This document shows, piece after piece, positions 15,303-24,900 of a stretch of 30,886 nt of DNA. Position numbers and translations under genes: made by a program. Position 1 is the stretch's first letter; each line of letters starts with the position of its first letter. The stretch lies in the NCBI GenBank assembly GCA_023418255.1, contig JAEZZZ010000059.1, positions 1 to 30,886 of the forward strand. Reading direction: 5' to 3'. The notes under the pieces were generated by a model that was given only the letters and a program-made list of their open reading frames with translations, was not told the origin of the DNA and did not search any database. Origin of the DNA: Bacteroidota bacterium. GTDB taxonomy: Bacteria > Bacteroidota > Bacteroidia > Bacteroidales > Dysgonomonadaceae.

Positions 15303-16412
15303 ATGGAAACGTGTTCCCGATTAAATAAGGCATTGAAGAATCCTTCATTTGGTTTACTTCCTTTGTTATTTTTCGCACTCATACAGCATGAAAACAATAC
15401 AGGAATGGCGCTTTTTGTGGGTTTAATGCTCTCATTGTTGGGTTTTTTTGTTGTCAAGCGTTACAGCCGATTAATTTATGGTGTTTCCACTATCACTTTT
15501 GCACTCACGTTGTTGGCATTTTATCTATTTTCTCCCGAACTTGATAATTTTAAAGTTTTTGTTTTTGTCGATACAATCTTTGTGTTGCTATTGATGGTTA
15601 TGCGTTTGTCGCGTACAAAGATTATCTATTTTTTAGCACGCACTCGTACCGCTTATATCAAAAACTATTTATCGGAGTCTTTTCGAGTCGCTGTTCAAAC
15701 ACAATATGGGCTTTCTTTTCATCTGTTACTTATGCTAGCCTATTACACATTCAACCTTTCGAAAGATTTTGCTCCTGATTTATTGATGTTCAAAATATTA
15801 GTAACCAGCATTTTGGGGTTAATAATTTTAATAGAAACCATACGCCTGCATCTTCTTGGCAAAAAATTATTTAAGGAAGAGTGGTTGCCCGTAGTTACTG
15901 AAAAAGGCGATGTCATGGGGCGAATTGCCAAATCCGTATCAAAGGATATGAAAAATAAGCTAATGCATCCGGTTGTTCGGGTGGCATTGGTTTACAAAGG
16001 TAAAATCTATCTAAAAAAGCGAAGTGATAGTCGTCTTTTAAATCCGGGACTATTAGATTATCCGTTTGAAAAATATATGCAGTTTAATCATGAGATTGAT
16101 GAAGCCGTACACAATGCTGTAAAGCGCGAGTGTGGAACAGACGAAATACCTTTGCGATTTTTGTTGAAATATATTTTTGAGAACGAAGCAACTAAACGTC
16201 TCATATTTCTATATGTGTCGGTAATTGAGAATGAAACTGTTTTCAATAAACTTCAACTTTCTAATGGCAAACTTTGGACGGCATCTCAAATTGAAGACAA
16301 TATTGATGCAAACATCTTTTCCGAGTGTTTTGAATTAGAGTATGATTATTTGAAGAACACTGTCCTTTTAGCCCACCGGCTTAAGCAAAAACAGATGGCT
16401 GTTCACAATTAA
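15303..16412 (+). CDS. Multi-spanning membrane protein with a Nudix-like C-terminal domain
   Basis: The protein is 369 aa from ATG 15303 (M-E-T-C-S-R-L-N-K). An ATG at 15225 would add 26 residues of unclear character. The first 210 residues hold about six hydrophobic segments: L-L-P-L-L-F-F-A near 20, G-L-M-L-S-L-L-G-F-F, F-A-L-T-L-L-A-F, T-I-F-V-L-L-L-M-V, H-L-L-L-M-L-A-Y and L-G-L-I-I-L-I-E-T. From about residue 245 the sequence changes to a soluble fold (V-V-R-V-A-L-V-Y-K-G-K-I-Y-L-K-K-R). Its L-D-Y-P-F-E...A-V-x-R-E-C-G recalls a Nudix domain, but the Nudix box lacks the normal G-x5-E-x7-R-E-x2-E-E pattern. It may therefore bind a nucleotide without hydrolysing it. Function is unknown. 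Confidence 0.8.
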   Translation: METCSRLNKALKNPSFGLLPLLFFALIQHENNTGMALFVGLMLSLLGFFVVKRYSRLIYGVSTITFALTLLAFYLFSPELDNFKVFVFVDTIFVLLLMVMRLSRTKIIYFLARTRTAYIKNYLSESFRVAVQTQYGLSFHLLLMLAYYTFNLSKDFAPDLLMFKILVTSILGLIILIETIRLHLLGKKLFKEEWLPVVTEKGDVMGRIAKSVSKDMKNKLMHPVVRVALVYKGKIYLKKRSDSRLLNPGLLDYPFEKYMQFNHEIDEAVHNAVKRECGTDEIPLRFLLKYIFENEATKRLIFLYVSVIENETVFNKLQLSNGKLWTASQIEDNIDANIFSECFELEYDYLKNTVLLAHRLKQKQMAVHN

Positions 16413-16470
16413 CACTTATGCATTTTGCTATGAATGCCAATTCTCATTCAAAATAAATATATCCGCTTTG

Positions 16471-16944
16471 CTAGTCTTCTTTTTGGTTGAAAGATTGGTC
16501 GTTTTCAGATTCACGGATGGTTGCATCCGTTTTATTTCGTGGAAACCAAGCATCGGTTTTTTTAAATGAGGCGTTGACCGTTACAATTAGAACAACCGAA
16601 ATGGCCGTTTCGATAAACATTCCCAATCCGGAAAGACATCCCACGGCAGCACTACACCATATTGTTGCAGCAGTTGTCAGTCCTTGCACATTGATGCCAC
16701 GATGCATAATTACTCCGGCGCCTAAAAAACCAATTCCTGTAACAATCTGACCAATAATGCGTGATGGATCTCCCATGTGTTTTGTCACGTGAAGATTTAT
16801 AAGCACAAAAATGGCTGCACTCACAGCCACCAAAGCATTGGTGCGCAAGCCTGCGCTTTTATTGTTTATTTCGCGCTCCAATCCAATGGCCCCTCCAGCC
16901 ACAATGGCAATTAATGCACGTATGCTAAAATCGAGTATCGGCAT
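16471..16944 (-). CDS. MgtC/SapB-family membrane protein
   Basis: This 157-aa inner-membrane protein has four hydrophobic helices. The family core motifs are visible: G-G-A-I-G-L-E-R-E (residues 17-25), L-R-T-N-A-L-V-A, G-I-G-F-L-G-A-G-V-I and L-T-T-A-A-T-I-W-C-S-A-A-V-G. The family is linked to growth in low magnesium and to control of ATP synthase in pathogens. In free-living Bacteroidota its role is poorly known. The charged tail after residue 125 is short. It ends 12 bp after the CapA-like gene on the same strand and could be co-transcribed with it. Confidence 0.92.
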   Translation of the reverse strand: MPILDFSIRALIAIVAGGAIGLEREINNKSAGLRTNALVAVSAAIFVLINLHVTKHMGDPSRIIGQIVTGIGFLGAGVIMHRGINVQGLTTAATIWCSAAVGCLSGLGMFIETAISVVLIVTVNASFKKTDAWFPRNKTDATIRESENDQSFNQKED

Positions 16945-16956
16945 ATTGAAAGAGTG

Positions 16957-18024
16957 CTATAATTTTCGTTCTATAATTTTCGTTGCGTTTTTCACAAAGA
17001 TATCCATTCTGTTTCTATTTTCGCTACCAAAATCTCTAATATTTTCGTAACTGTTCAACCATGAGGGTATAAGCCGATAATTGTTTTTTCCGTTGGCATA
17101 ATATTTATCAACCCACACGAGCCAATAATTGCAGGATTCTATTGTAATATTGGAGCTGTCTTCATCTTTGCTAATCACAATTTCCGCTATTGCTCCTCCG
17201 TCTGTATTTATTTTACGTTGATTGGAAATGAAATTCCCCAGTGAATAAAAAATAACGTGTTGAATTTTATCGCTCTCTAGTTCAATAGACAATGGTTGCA
17301 CAACGTGCGGATGGTGTCCTATAACTATTCGCACACCGTTTTTTGTGAGCCATTGTGCCAATTCAATTTGTTGGCGGTGAGGTGAGGTTACATATTCGTT
17401 TCCCCAATGCAGATTGGCCACAACAATGTCGGGCTTGTACAAAGAAGTCCATTTCAAATCTTTTTTAATTTCTACAGTATCGATAAGATTTACGATATTG
17501 GGCGTATGAACGGGCAATCCATTTGTTCCGTACGTATAATTTAGCAGAGCGATTCGTATACCATTTTTAATTATAATCAACGGATAATATAAATCTCTTT
17601 CCATGGCGTTTTTAAAAGTTCCCGTATGTTTTATTCCCATGACATCAAGCACATCAATGGTGCGCTCCAGTCCCTTTTTGCCTTTATCGACCGTGTGATT
17701 GTTGGCTAAGAAAAAAACATCGAATCCGGTGTTTTTTAATGCCAAAGCAAATTCGTCCGGAGCAGAAAAAGTGGGATAGCCTGTGTAAGGTTTTCCTGCG
17801 AGTGTGGTTTCGAAATTCACAAAAGCCAAATCAGCTGCCAAAAGTCTCTCTTTGATGAGATAAAAACAGGTATCGTAATTGAATCCGTCATTCGATTTTG
17901 CGGCAGTTATTTGTGGTGTGTGTTGCATGGCGTCACCCGCAAAAAGCAGGGAAACCTTCCGTTTTTGCGCCAAGGAGGTAAAAAAGATTGATATGAAAAG
18001 TGTTAAGAGCACTCTCTTTTTCAT
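16957..18024 (-). CDS. CapA-family protein (PGA_cap metallophosphatase-like), secreted
   Basis: The protein is 355 aa from ATG 18024, chosen because GGGGA lies 5 bp upstream and the signal peptide K-K-R-V-L-L-T-L-F then starts at once. An in-frame ATG at 18057 would overlap the protease gene upstream. The CapA fold motifs are L-F-A-G-D-A-M, V-N-F-E-T-T-L-A-G, F-L-A-N-N-H-T-V-D-K-G, N-L-H-W-G-N-E-Y and G-H-H-P-H-V-V-Q, which hold the metal ligands. The family is named for poly-gamma-glutamate capsule synthesis, but many members lie outside such loci, as here. The substrate is unknown. It is probably co-transcribed with the upstream S41 protease. Confidence 0.9.
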   Translation of the reverse strand: MKKRVLLTLFISIFFTSLAQKRKVSLLFAGDAMQHTPQITAAKSNDGFNYDTCFYLIKERLLAADLAFVNFETTLAGKPYTGYPTFSAPDEFALALKNTGFDVFFLANNHTVDKGKKGLERTIDVLDVMGIKHTGTFKNAMERDLYYPLIIIKNGIRIALLNYTYGTNGLPVHTPNIVNLIDTVEIKKDLKWTSLYKPDIVVANLHWGNEYVTSPHRQQIELAQWLTKNGVRIVIGHHPHVVQPLSIELESDKIQHVIFYSLGNFISNQRKINTDGGAIAEIVISKDEDSSNITIESCNYWLVWVDKYYANGKNNYRLIPSWLNSYENIRDFGSENRNRMDIFVKNATKIIERKL

Positions 18025-18040
18025 TTTATTCCCCATTTGC

Positions 18041-19744
18041 TTATGTTTTATTGTCAACCACTGTTTTTGGTGCTTTTTTCTCTGAGGGTTGTAGCGTTTG
18101 TTGGTAGAGTGCTGGATTTTTTATCAGTTCTTTGGCTTTTTGCAGTGCTTTGTCGTTTCGTAATTCATAGATAAGCACGCCCTCTTTGTAATAATATCGC
18201 TGAATAATTTCCGACTCAATAAAGCTTTTGATGTCTTCGCGAAATAGTTCTAAATCTCTCTCCGGATTTGGACGCAGTTTTTCTTCCAAAGCTTTGAACT
18301 CTTCTTCGGCCGCCTTTTTGTAACCTTCAAATTCCATAATGTTTTGGAGAGTTTGAAGGGTGCGGGCACTCATTCTGTCGTATGTGAAATTTTTGGCTTT
18401 TACAAAAGCCTTAAATTCATTGTAGTCCACATCTGAAAGTGAGAAGGTCTCCGGCGGAGCAATTTTGGGATGCTTTTGCACCCATTCGGTTACAAAATCA
18501 AAAATTATATTTTCTGCCGCAAGATAAAATACGATGTTTGCCGGACGTTGATGTTCGATGGTAATGTCAGGAGTTATACCGCCGCCGTCTCGAACTTCAC
18601 GCCCGTTATGGGTGTAGAAAACTTGTGTCAGGCTGTCGGGAACACGCGCGACGCTGCCATCAGGATTGCGATGTGAATAGTCAAGCGCTTGAATACAGCG
18701 TCCACTTGGAATATAGTATTTTGCTGTGGTCAGTTTGATACTGCCGCCGTATGGCAACTGTCGTGTCATTTGCACCAAACCCTTTCCAAACGAGCGATTG
18801 CCAACAATAACGGCCCGATCCATATCTTGCAGTGCACCTGCCACAATTTCGGACGCTGATGCTGAGCCGGTGTCCACTAGAACTACAATTGGACTAAGTT
18901 CATCTAATGGCTGATTTTGTGTGCGATACACACGGTCCCATTTTTTTACTTTTCCTTTGGTTGAAACAATCTCTTTTCCCTTAGGAACAAAAAAGTTGAC
19001 AATCTTAACGGCTTCTTCCAATATACCACCACCGTTGCCTCGCAAATCTATGATGAACGATTTAGCACCACTGTTTTTCAGTTCATTAAGTGTCTCTTTC
19101 ATTTGATCGGCACTTTTCTCTGTAAAGCCACCGAAATGTAAATATCCTATATCTTTGTCCATAACGGTGGAGTAGGCAATAGGAGGAATTTCTATTTTTT
19201 CGCGTACAATGGACAGTTTACGGTGTTTTTTTTCACCGGGACGCTCGATCGTTAGTTGCAGTGTCGTTCCCGGAGTGCCTTTTAGTTTATCGCTCACTTC
19301 TTTTACATTTGCCTTGCTCACGTCTTCACCATCTATTTCTATGAAAATATCACCTGCTTTCAATCCTGCTTTGTCTGCCGGAAGCCCTCTGTATGGCTGA
19401 TTGATAATTACTTTCCCGTTATTGTAAGATATGATTGCTCCAATACCTGCATATTCGCCCGTGGTGAGAAAACGAAGTTCATTCATATTCTCTTCTGAGT
19501 AATACTCTGTGTATGGGTCAAGTCGCGTCAACATGTTTACAATGGTGTTTTGCATCATGCTGTTCACTTTAATACTATCAACATAAAATAGATCCAATTC
19601 TCGCATCACGGAATTGAAAATATCCATATTTTTATTGATGTCAAAGTAGTGTTCATTTCTGTTTGTTGGCACTTGTTGTGCCACAAGTTGTAAAGCGAAA
19701 AAGAGAATAAGACTCAATGCGAGCGTTTTTTTCAAAAAGTTCAT
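18041..19744 (-). CDS. Carboxyl-terminal processing protease (S41, CtpA-like)
   Basis: This is a 567-aa periplasmic serine protease with a signal peptide ending near L-V-A-Q-Q (residues 20-24). A PDZ domain lies at about 85-170 (L-P-A-D-K-A-G-L-K-A-G-D-I-F). The S41 catalytic core has the D-L-R-G-N-G-G-G motif, the nucleophile Ser in G-S-A-S-A-S-E-I-V-A-G-A-L-Q-D and the catalytic Lys in S-F-G-K-G-L-V-Q. A C-terminal helical extension of about 150 residues is typical of the Bacteroidota forms. It trims C-termini of exported proteins. The gene lies divergent from the VanZ-like gene. Confidence 0.96.
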   Translation of the reverse strand: MNFLKKTLALSLILFFALQLVAQQVPTNRNEHYFDINKNMDIFNSVMRELDLFYVDSIKVNSMMQNTIVNMLTRLDPYTEYYSEENMNELRFLTTGEYAGIGAIISYNNGKVIINQPYRGLPADKAGLKAGDIFIEIDGEDVSKANVKEVSDKLKGTPGTTLQLTIERPGEKKHRKLSIVREKIEIPPIAYSTVMDKDIGYLHFGGFTEKSADQMKETLNELKNSGAKSFIIDLRGNGGGILEEAVKIVNFFVPKGKEIVSTKGKVKKWDRVYRTQNQPLDELSPIVVLVDTGSASASEIVAGALQDMDRAVIVGNRSFGKGLVQMTRQLPYGGSIKLTTAKYYIPSGRCIQALDYSHRNPDGSVARVPDSLTQVFYTHNGREVRDGGGITPDITIEHQRPANIVFYLAAENIIFDFVTEWVQKHPKIAPPETFSLSDVDYNEFKAFVKAKNFTYDRMSARTLQTLQNIMEFEGYKKAAEEEFKALEEKLRPNPERDLELFREDIKSFIESEIIQRYYYKEGVLIYELRNDKALQKAKELIKNPALYQQTLQPSEKKAPKTVVDNKT

Positions 19745-19900
19745 TGTTCTGATTTCGATTATATTTTATTTTGTAAAATGTATAAGCCGTAATGAAAGAG
19801 CATACACAAATTCTTCGCAAAGTAAGCAATTTTTTGTGAAAAAAGGGTTGCCTTTTTGTTATATGTTTGTAAATTTAGCAGAAAATGGAGAATAATGCTT

Positions 19901-19908
19901 TATCTTTG
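19901..19908 (+). promoter_or_regulatory. -7 promoter element, TATCTTTG
   Basis: TATCTTTG lies 25 bp before the ATG of the VanZ-like gene, a normal distance. No clear -33 box is seen. Confidence 0.5.
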
Positions 19909-19933
19909 CCCCTGTTTTAGAGTTTAACAAGCT

Positions 19934-20332
19934 ATGCGGCATTCATTACGTTATATTGTTCTTCCCATCCTCGTCGGATTCATAATTTTTGTTGGCACCT
20001 GCATCCTCACGGCAGATAATGTTCCTCGTATGCCGGAAGGAGTTCAATGGGATAAGATTGCCCATTTTGGAATGTTTTTTGTGCTTTCGGCAGTTTGTTT
20101 TTTTGATTATTATCAACTTCGCAACGGAAAACCCAAATGGTTCCCATGGATTGTTTTTGGTTTTGTTATTCCTGTTTTGTATGGTGGCGTGATCGAGTTG
20201 ATGCAAAAATATTTTTTTGCTTCACGTAGTGCTGAGTGGGGCGATTTTATTGCCGATGCATTAGGTTCACTTTTAGCCATGATTGTGGCATTCCTGCTTT
20301 ATCGGAAAAAGCAGGGTAAAAATCGAACATAG
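19934..20332 (+). CDS. VanZ-like membrane protein
   Basis: This 132-aa protein has four hydrophobic segments. The VanZ signature residues are W-D-K-I-A-H-F-G-M-F-F (residues 39-49), then G-G-V-I-E-L-M-Q-K-Y and R-S-A-E-W-G-D-F-I-A-D-A-L-G. VanZ itself gives low-level teicoplanin resistance in enterococci. Chromosomal relatives in Bacteroidota are common and of unknown role. The gene is convergent with the EamA transporter gene, 15 bp apart. Confidence 0.92.
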   Translation: MRHSLRYIVLPILVGFIIFVGTCILTADNVPRMPEGVQWDKIAHFGMFFVLSAVCFFDYYQLRNGKPKWFPWIVFGFVIPVLYGGVIELMQKYFFASRSAEWGDFIADALGSLLAMIVAFLLYRKKQGKNRT

Positions 20333-20347
20333 AGGGTTTGAAAATTC

Positions 20348-21220
20348 CTAATTATTTTCTATCTTCTTCGTTGCCGGTTCATAAAATGTTGCGGCGATCC
20401 CTAGTAATATTAACACGCCACCGGCAATTTTTTGCAACGTGACCGCTTCCCCAATCCACAGCCACGCAAGCAATCCCGCAAACACGACCTGGCTGAGCAA
20501 TGCCAGCGAAACACGGGTCGCACGCATGCGCTGTGTGGCATAGCTAATAAGAAGCCACGCCATAAGTTGGCACACAATGCCCTGCACCCAAAAGGTGAGC
20601 CACGCACTAGTGTCATAGCCGATGAATTGCTGATTGAAAAAAAGATTGACCAATAGCAAAAAGAGTGTGCTGCTCACAGTGCTTACTGTCACGAACGAAA
20701 TAACTTCTTCTGTTTCCAATACTTTTTTGCTGAGCAAAATATACATCGCGTAGAACAATCCGGATAACAAACCGAATATAAATGCGCGGTCGAAGGACAA
20801 TCCTTTGAATGTGCTCAATCCCATAAAAACCACGATTCCTGTCATCGCGATTACGGAGCCTATCCAAAACGAACGCCGCGGCTTGTTTGTGAGAAACAGA
20901 AAAGAAATAATGCCAACCCACACGGGAGAAAGGTTTGTAAGAAGTGTAGCTTGTGTGGCGCTCGATTCTTGAATGGATATATTCCACACTGAAATATCGC
21001 ATGCGAACAAAATGCCGCAGCCAACCGCCGGAAGCCACATCTGCGGAGACGAGAAACGAAATTTCTTTTTTATGATGGCATACGGCAATAAAAACAATGC
21101 AGCAATCGCCATGCGATAAAACGCGGCAATCAATCCCGAACTCAATTGCAAACGAATCAGGACGGGAAATAGCGAAATGCACAATATTCCCAAAAACAAC
21201 GCGACACGAGGTTTTCTCAT
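20348..21220 (-). CDS. EamA/DMT-family transporter
   Basis: The protein is 290 aa from ATG 21220 (M-R-K-P-R-V-A-L-F), preferred over 21241 because it puts positive charges directly before the first helix. It contains ten hydrophobic helices in two repeated EamA halves, with the conserved A-F-Y-R-M-A near residue 35. In the second half the equivalent region is R-A-T-R-V-S-L-A-L-L-S-Q-V. The family exports metabolites such as amino acids or nucleotides. The substrate cannot be told here. Confidence 0.92.
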   Translation of the reverse strand: MRKPRVALFLGILCISLFPVLIRLQLSSGLIAAFYRMAIAALFLLPYAIIKKKFRFSSPQMWLPAVGCGILFACDISVWNISIQESSATQATLLTNLSPVWVGIISFLFLTNKPRRSFWIGSVIAMTGIVVFMGLSTFKGLSFDRAFIFGLLSGLFYAMYILLSKKVLETEEVISFVTVSTVSSTLFLLLVNLFFNQQFIGYDTSAWLTFWVQGIVCQLMAWLLISYATQRMRATRVSLALLSQVVFAGLLAWLWIGEAVTLQKIAGGVLILLGIAATFYEPATKKIENN

Positions 21221-21351
21221 AACTATATATCTACAAATCAACAGATTGTTTGTTTCGGAAAAATATTTTTTTTAATTCATTAGCCTATATAACACTCTTC
21301 CAAAACGATAGTTCATTCAATCAAGCGCAAAAATAAAGAAATTTCTATTTT

Positions 21352-21833
21352 ATTGGTGTCCGCTAAAACTTTTTTCGCCAGCAAAAATTAGGCTTGATTT
21401 CCTCGTATGGAATTCAGCCCTTTCGTTACTTCACCTTGAAAATAAAAAAACGACGTAACGATGAATAAAAATACACATTTTACCGAGCAGCCGAAAATAC
21501 CAATGCCATCAAGATTCAGATTTCGGTAACATTTATCGCCAATCTGCGAATCATGACACTGCAAAAGAAAATCAGACGCACATGGAACTTCTCCGGCCAT
21601 GGCTACTATGGTCAGAATAATGCTGATGTATTACGTGAATTGCTGCACCTTCTTTGAAGACCACCCGGAAAAAGATCGGGCAAAAGTACTTTAAGCAGCC
21701 AAGGAAAGACCTCCGTCCCCCTCTCTTTTTGATTGACACAAGGATGGTTTCCTGAAAAAAGAGTTTCAATCGTATCAAATCTGAGATTGAGACAATCTGG
21801 TTATACAATTTTATAGTTTTTGCGGACAACAAT
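21352..21833 (+). mobile_element. Internally deleted IS4-family element (about 480 bp)
   Basis: The outer ends form an inverted repeat: ATTGGTGTCCGCTAAAACT at 21352-21370 and the complement of ATTGTTGTCCGCAAAAACT at 21815-21833. The left 80 bp match the reverse complement of positions 40-120. Inside, the first codons of an IS4-type transposase are joined directly to a C-terminal piece, so most of the element is lost. No clear target duplication is visible. Confidence 0.75.
21461..21736 (+). pseudogene. IS4-family transposase remnant (N-terminus fused to C-terminus)
   Basis: It begins M-N-K-N-T-H-F-T-E-Q-P and then jumps, near 21500, to a segment readable as N-A-I-K-I-Q-I-S-V-T-F-I-A-N-L. That segment continues as L-Q-K-K-I-R-R-T-W-N-F-S. 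In a second frame it reads A-T-M-V-R-I-M-L-M-Y-Y-V-N and F-F-E-D-H-P-E-K-D, ending P-S-P-S-L-F-D at 21736. These are typical C-terminal sequences of IS4-type transposases from Bacteroidota. The whole catalytic centre is missing and at least two frameshifts are present, so it is dead. Confidence 0.75.
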
Positions 21834-21839
21834 AATAAT

Positions 21840-21935
21840 TAGTCGCTTCTACGAAAAACGACAAACACACACAACAAAAATAACGGGTATTTTATTGTGG
21901 TTCAATACATATAGGGTGTTCTAAAGGAGCGACTA
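21840..21935. mobile_element. 96-bp MITE-like element derived from an IS5-family element
   Basis: Its ends TAGTCGCTTCT and AGGAGCGACTA form a 10 of 11 inverted repeat. All but the first ten bases (21850-21935) are identical, except for one base, to 26404-26489. There the same sequence is the upstream end of a truncated IS5-family transposase gene. It lies 6 bp from the deleted IS4 element and about 50 bp after the HTCS stop codon. Confidence 0.7.
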
Positions 21936-21985
21936 TATAGTTTAATATTGAGACTGAAACTTTTAATGCAGTATTAAATACTTTT

Positions 21986-24900
21986 TCAGTTGCTTTCCCG
22001 TAGCTTACGGATATATTCGGTAGGCAAGTATCCGAAATATTTCTTGAAGCTGGTGGCGAAATAAGAGGGAGTATTGAAACCTACCATTGTACTGACTTCA
22101 GCTACCGTATATCGGCCGTCTTTGAGTAACTTTGTCGCTTCATTGAACCGTATTTTGCGGATGAAATCGATAGTCGATTCGCCTGTGATGGCTTTCATCT
22201 TCAGGTGAAGGTTGGAGCGACTCATGTTCATTTCGCGGGCAAACTCGTCGGTTGAAAAAGAGGCGTTGTCCATGTTTTTCTCCACGATAGACACGGCACG
22301 TTTTAGCAGCGCTTCATCCATCGCGTTGAAAGTGATTTTTTCCGGTTCTACTTCGAGAGATTTGGAATATCGTTCGATCATTCGGTGACGTGTGCGCATC
22401 ATATTCTGTATCTTAGTTTTCAGTACAGAGAGCGAGAAGGGTTTAGGAATATAGTCGTCGGCTCCTACCTGCAATCCTTCCATTTGGTGCTTTATATCGG
22501 TTTTGGCAGAGAGGATAATTACCGGTATGTGGCAGGTACGAATATTTTGTTTCACGTTCTTGCACAGCTTGATTCCATCCATTACAGGCATCATCACGTC
22601 GGTCACAATCACATCCGCTTCGTTTTCTTTTAGAATCTCCAGTGCCTTTTCACCATTCTCGGCTTCCAAAGTGTTGAACAGCTCCGCAAGTCCGCTCGTC
22701 AGGTAATGCCTGATTTCCTGATTATCTTCTACGATGAGGATGGTTCCCCGCTTTTTATCGCATGATTCCACCGCTTCGGTTATTTCCGTTTCTGTGTCAA
22801 TGAAGTACATTTCTTTTGAATTGGTGGAGTATACCTGCTCTTCTTCCGGATTCTCTTCGTCGGCCAATTCCGATACGGCATATACTGCTATCGATTGCGG
22901 CAGGCGCACGGAAAAACAGCTTCCTTTGCCTTCTTCACTTTCCAGTTCGATACGTCCGTGGTGTAATTCTACCAGACGTTGTACCAGGGACAAACCGATG
23001 CCACTGCCAACATACTCGCTTTCCACCTGATAAAAACGTTCGAATATTTTTCCTTGCTTGTTGATGGGGATACCGATTCCCGTATCGCAGACTTGGATCA
23101 ACAACCATCCTTTGTCTTCTTTCAGGGTGACGGTGATGCTCTGTCCATTTCCTGTATATTTAAAAGCGTTGGACAAAAGATTGTTCAGTATCAGTTCCAG
23201 GTAATTCGGGTCGAAAAACATCTCTTTCTCTTCCAGTTCAGAATGTAGTGAGTACGCAATATTCTTATGGCGAGCCAATTTGTCGTAATACCGGAAATTT
23301 TCGGAAATGAGGCGGTGAGCATTCCCTTTTTTCACTTTGAGTTCGAATACACCCAGCTCAGCGCGGCGGTAGTCCATCAACTGATTCACCAGATGAAGCA
23401 GACGGTTTGCATTCCGCCCGATATATTCGAGTTGGTTGCGTGTCCACCGGTCGCTGACTCTATTAATAATCTCCTGTAACGGAGCCAGAATCAAGGTTAG
23501 CGGCGTACGTAATTCGTGAGAAATATTGATAAAGAATCGCATCTTCATTTGATTAATTTCCTCTTGCTGTTCCTTGTCTCTCCGTTCCATTTCCAACTCT
23601 GCGGCCATACTCTTGCGCATCCAGAAAAAGCGGAAAACGAATGTGAGAAAAGCTATGAAAGCAATGAGAAATAACAGGAGAGCCAACCACGTCTTATACC
23701 ATACCGGAAGAACAATAATTTCCAAAGTAGTGGGTGTTGTATTCCATTTGCCGTCGCTATTGGCAGCTTTTACATGGAAGTGATACGTGCCTTGCCGCAG
23801 GTTAGAGTATGATACCGTACGTTTATCTGTCAGGTAATACCATTCTTTATCATATCCTTCCAATTGGTAGGCAAACGTATTGTGTTGTCCGGAGATATAA
23901 TTGGATACGACGAACTCGAGTGAAAAAGCCGTTTGCGATGATTTCAAGGTGATACGTTTCGTTTCGCTGATGTTTTTGGTCAGGATGCCGGTTTCGTCAT
24001 CGGGACGAACAGTTTTGTTGAACAACTGTAATCGTGTAATGACTACCGGAGGTGCATAAGGATTATCGAACAGCAACTCCGGGCGGAAAGTTGTAATGCC
24101 TTCAATACCTCCGAAATACATCTGTCCCGTGGAAGTACGGCAACAAGAAGAGGTAAACTGATTGCTTTGAAGTCCGTCCGATTCGGTAAAGTTGCGAAAT
24201 TTTTCCGTCTCCGGATGAAAACAAGCAATTCCCCGGTTCGTACTTAACCATATCTGTCCCGAAGAATCTTCTAAGACACCGTATACGACATTGTTGGGCA
24301 ATCCTCTTGCAGTTGTGTAGCGGTTGATCTTCTTATTTTTCTCATTGAAACAATAAACTCCTTCCCGTGTACCAATCCAAAAGACACCGTTGGAAGATTC
24401 ATAAATGCAATTCACAAAAGCTTCAGTAATGGATGATTTTGGGAAGATTAATTCTCTTTGCAATTCGCCCTTGTGTTGAGTATAGACTGAAATTCCTTCC
24501 TCTCCTCCAATCCACAAACGTTTTTTTGAATCGCGGAACAGTGTGGTTATCCGTTTGGCAGTAAACAAAGTTCCGTTTTTCTCTTTTTCAACGGTTTTGA
24601 AAGATTTTTTGCGTGGTTCGAATCGCACAAGCGCGCCTAATGTTCCGAGCCAAAATCCGCCTTCTTCATCGGGAAGAATGGCATATATATTTTCATTTAT
24701 CAGTTCACTGTTTTTTGGGTCAAAGTGTTCTATCTTACCGGTGTAGCGATGAAGAATATTCAATCCTCCGGCATGTGTTCCTATGTATACTAATCCGCCA
24801 GGTTCATCCAGATAAACAGCCTTGATATTGTTGGAAACCATGCCTCTTTCTCGTTCGCTTTCTTGCAGGGTGTAATGTGTGAATTGCCCGTTAGTTGTGT

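Noticed and set aside
19934..20332. VanZ-like gene as an antibiotic-resistance determinant
   Set aside because: No other van genes are present, and chromosomal VanZ-like proteins are common in this phylum without known resistance roles.
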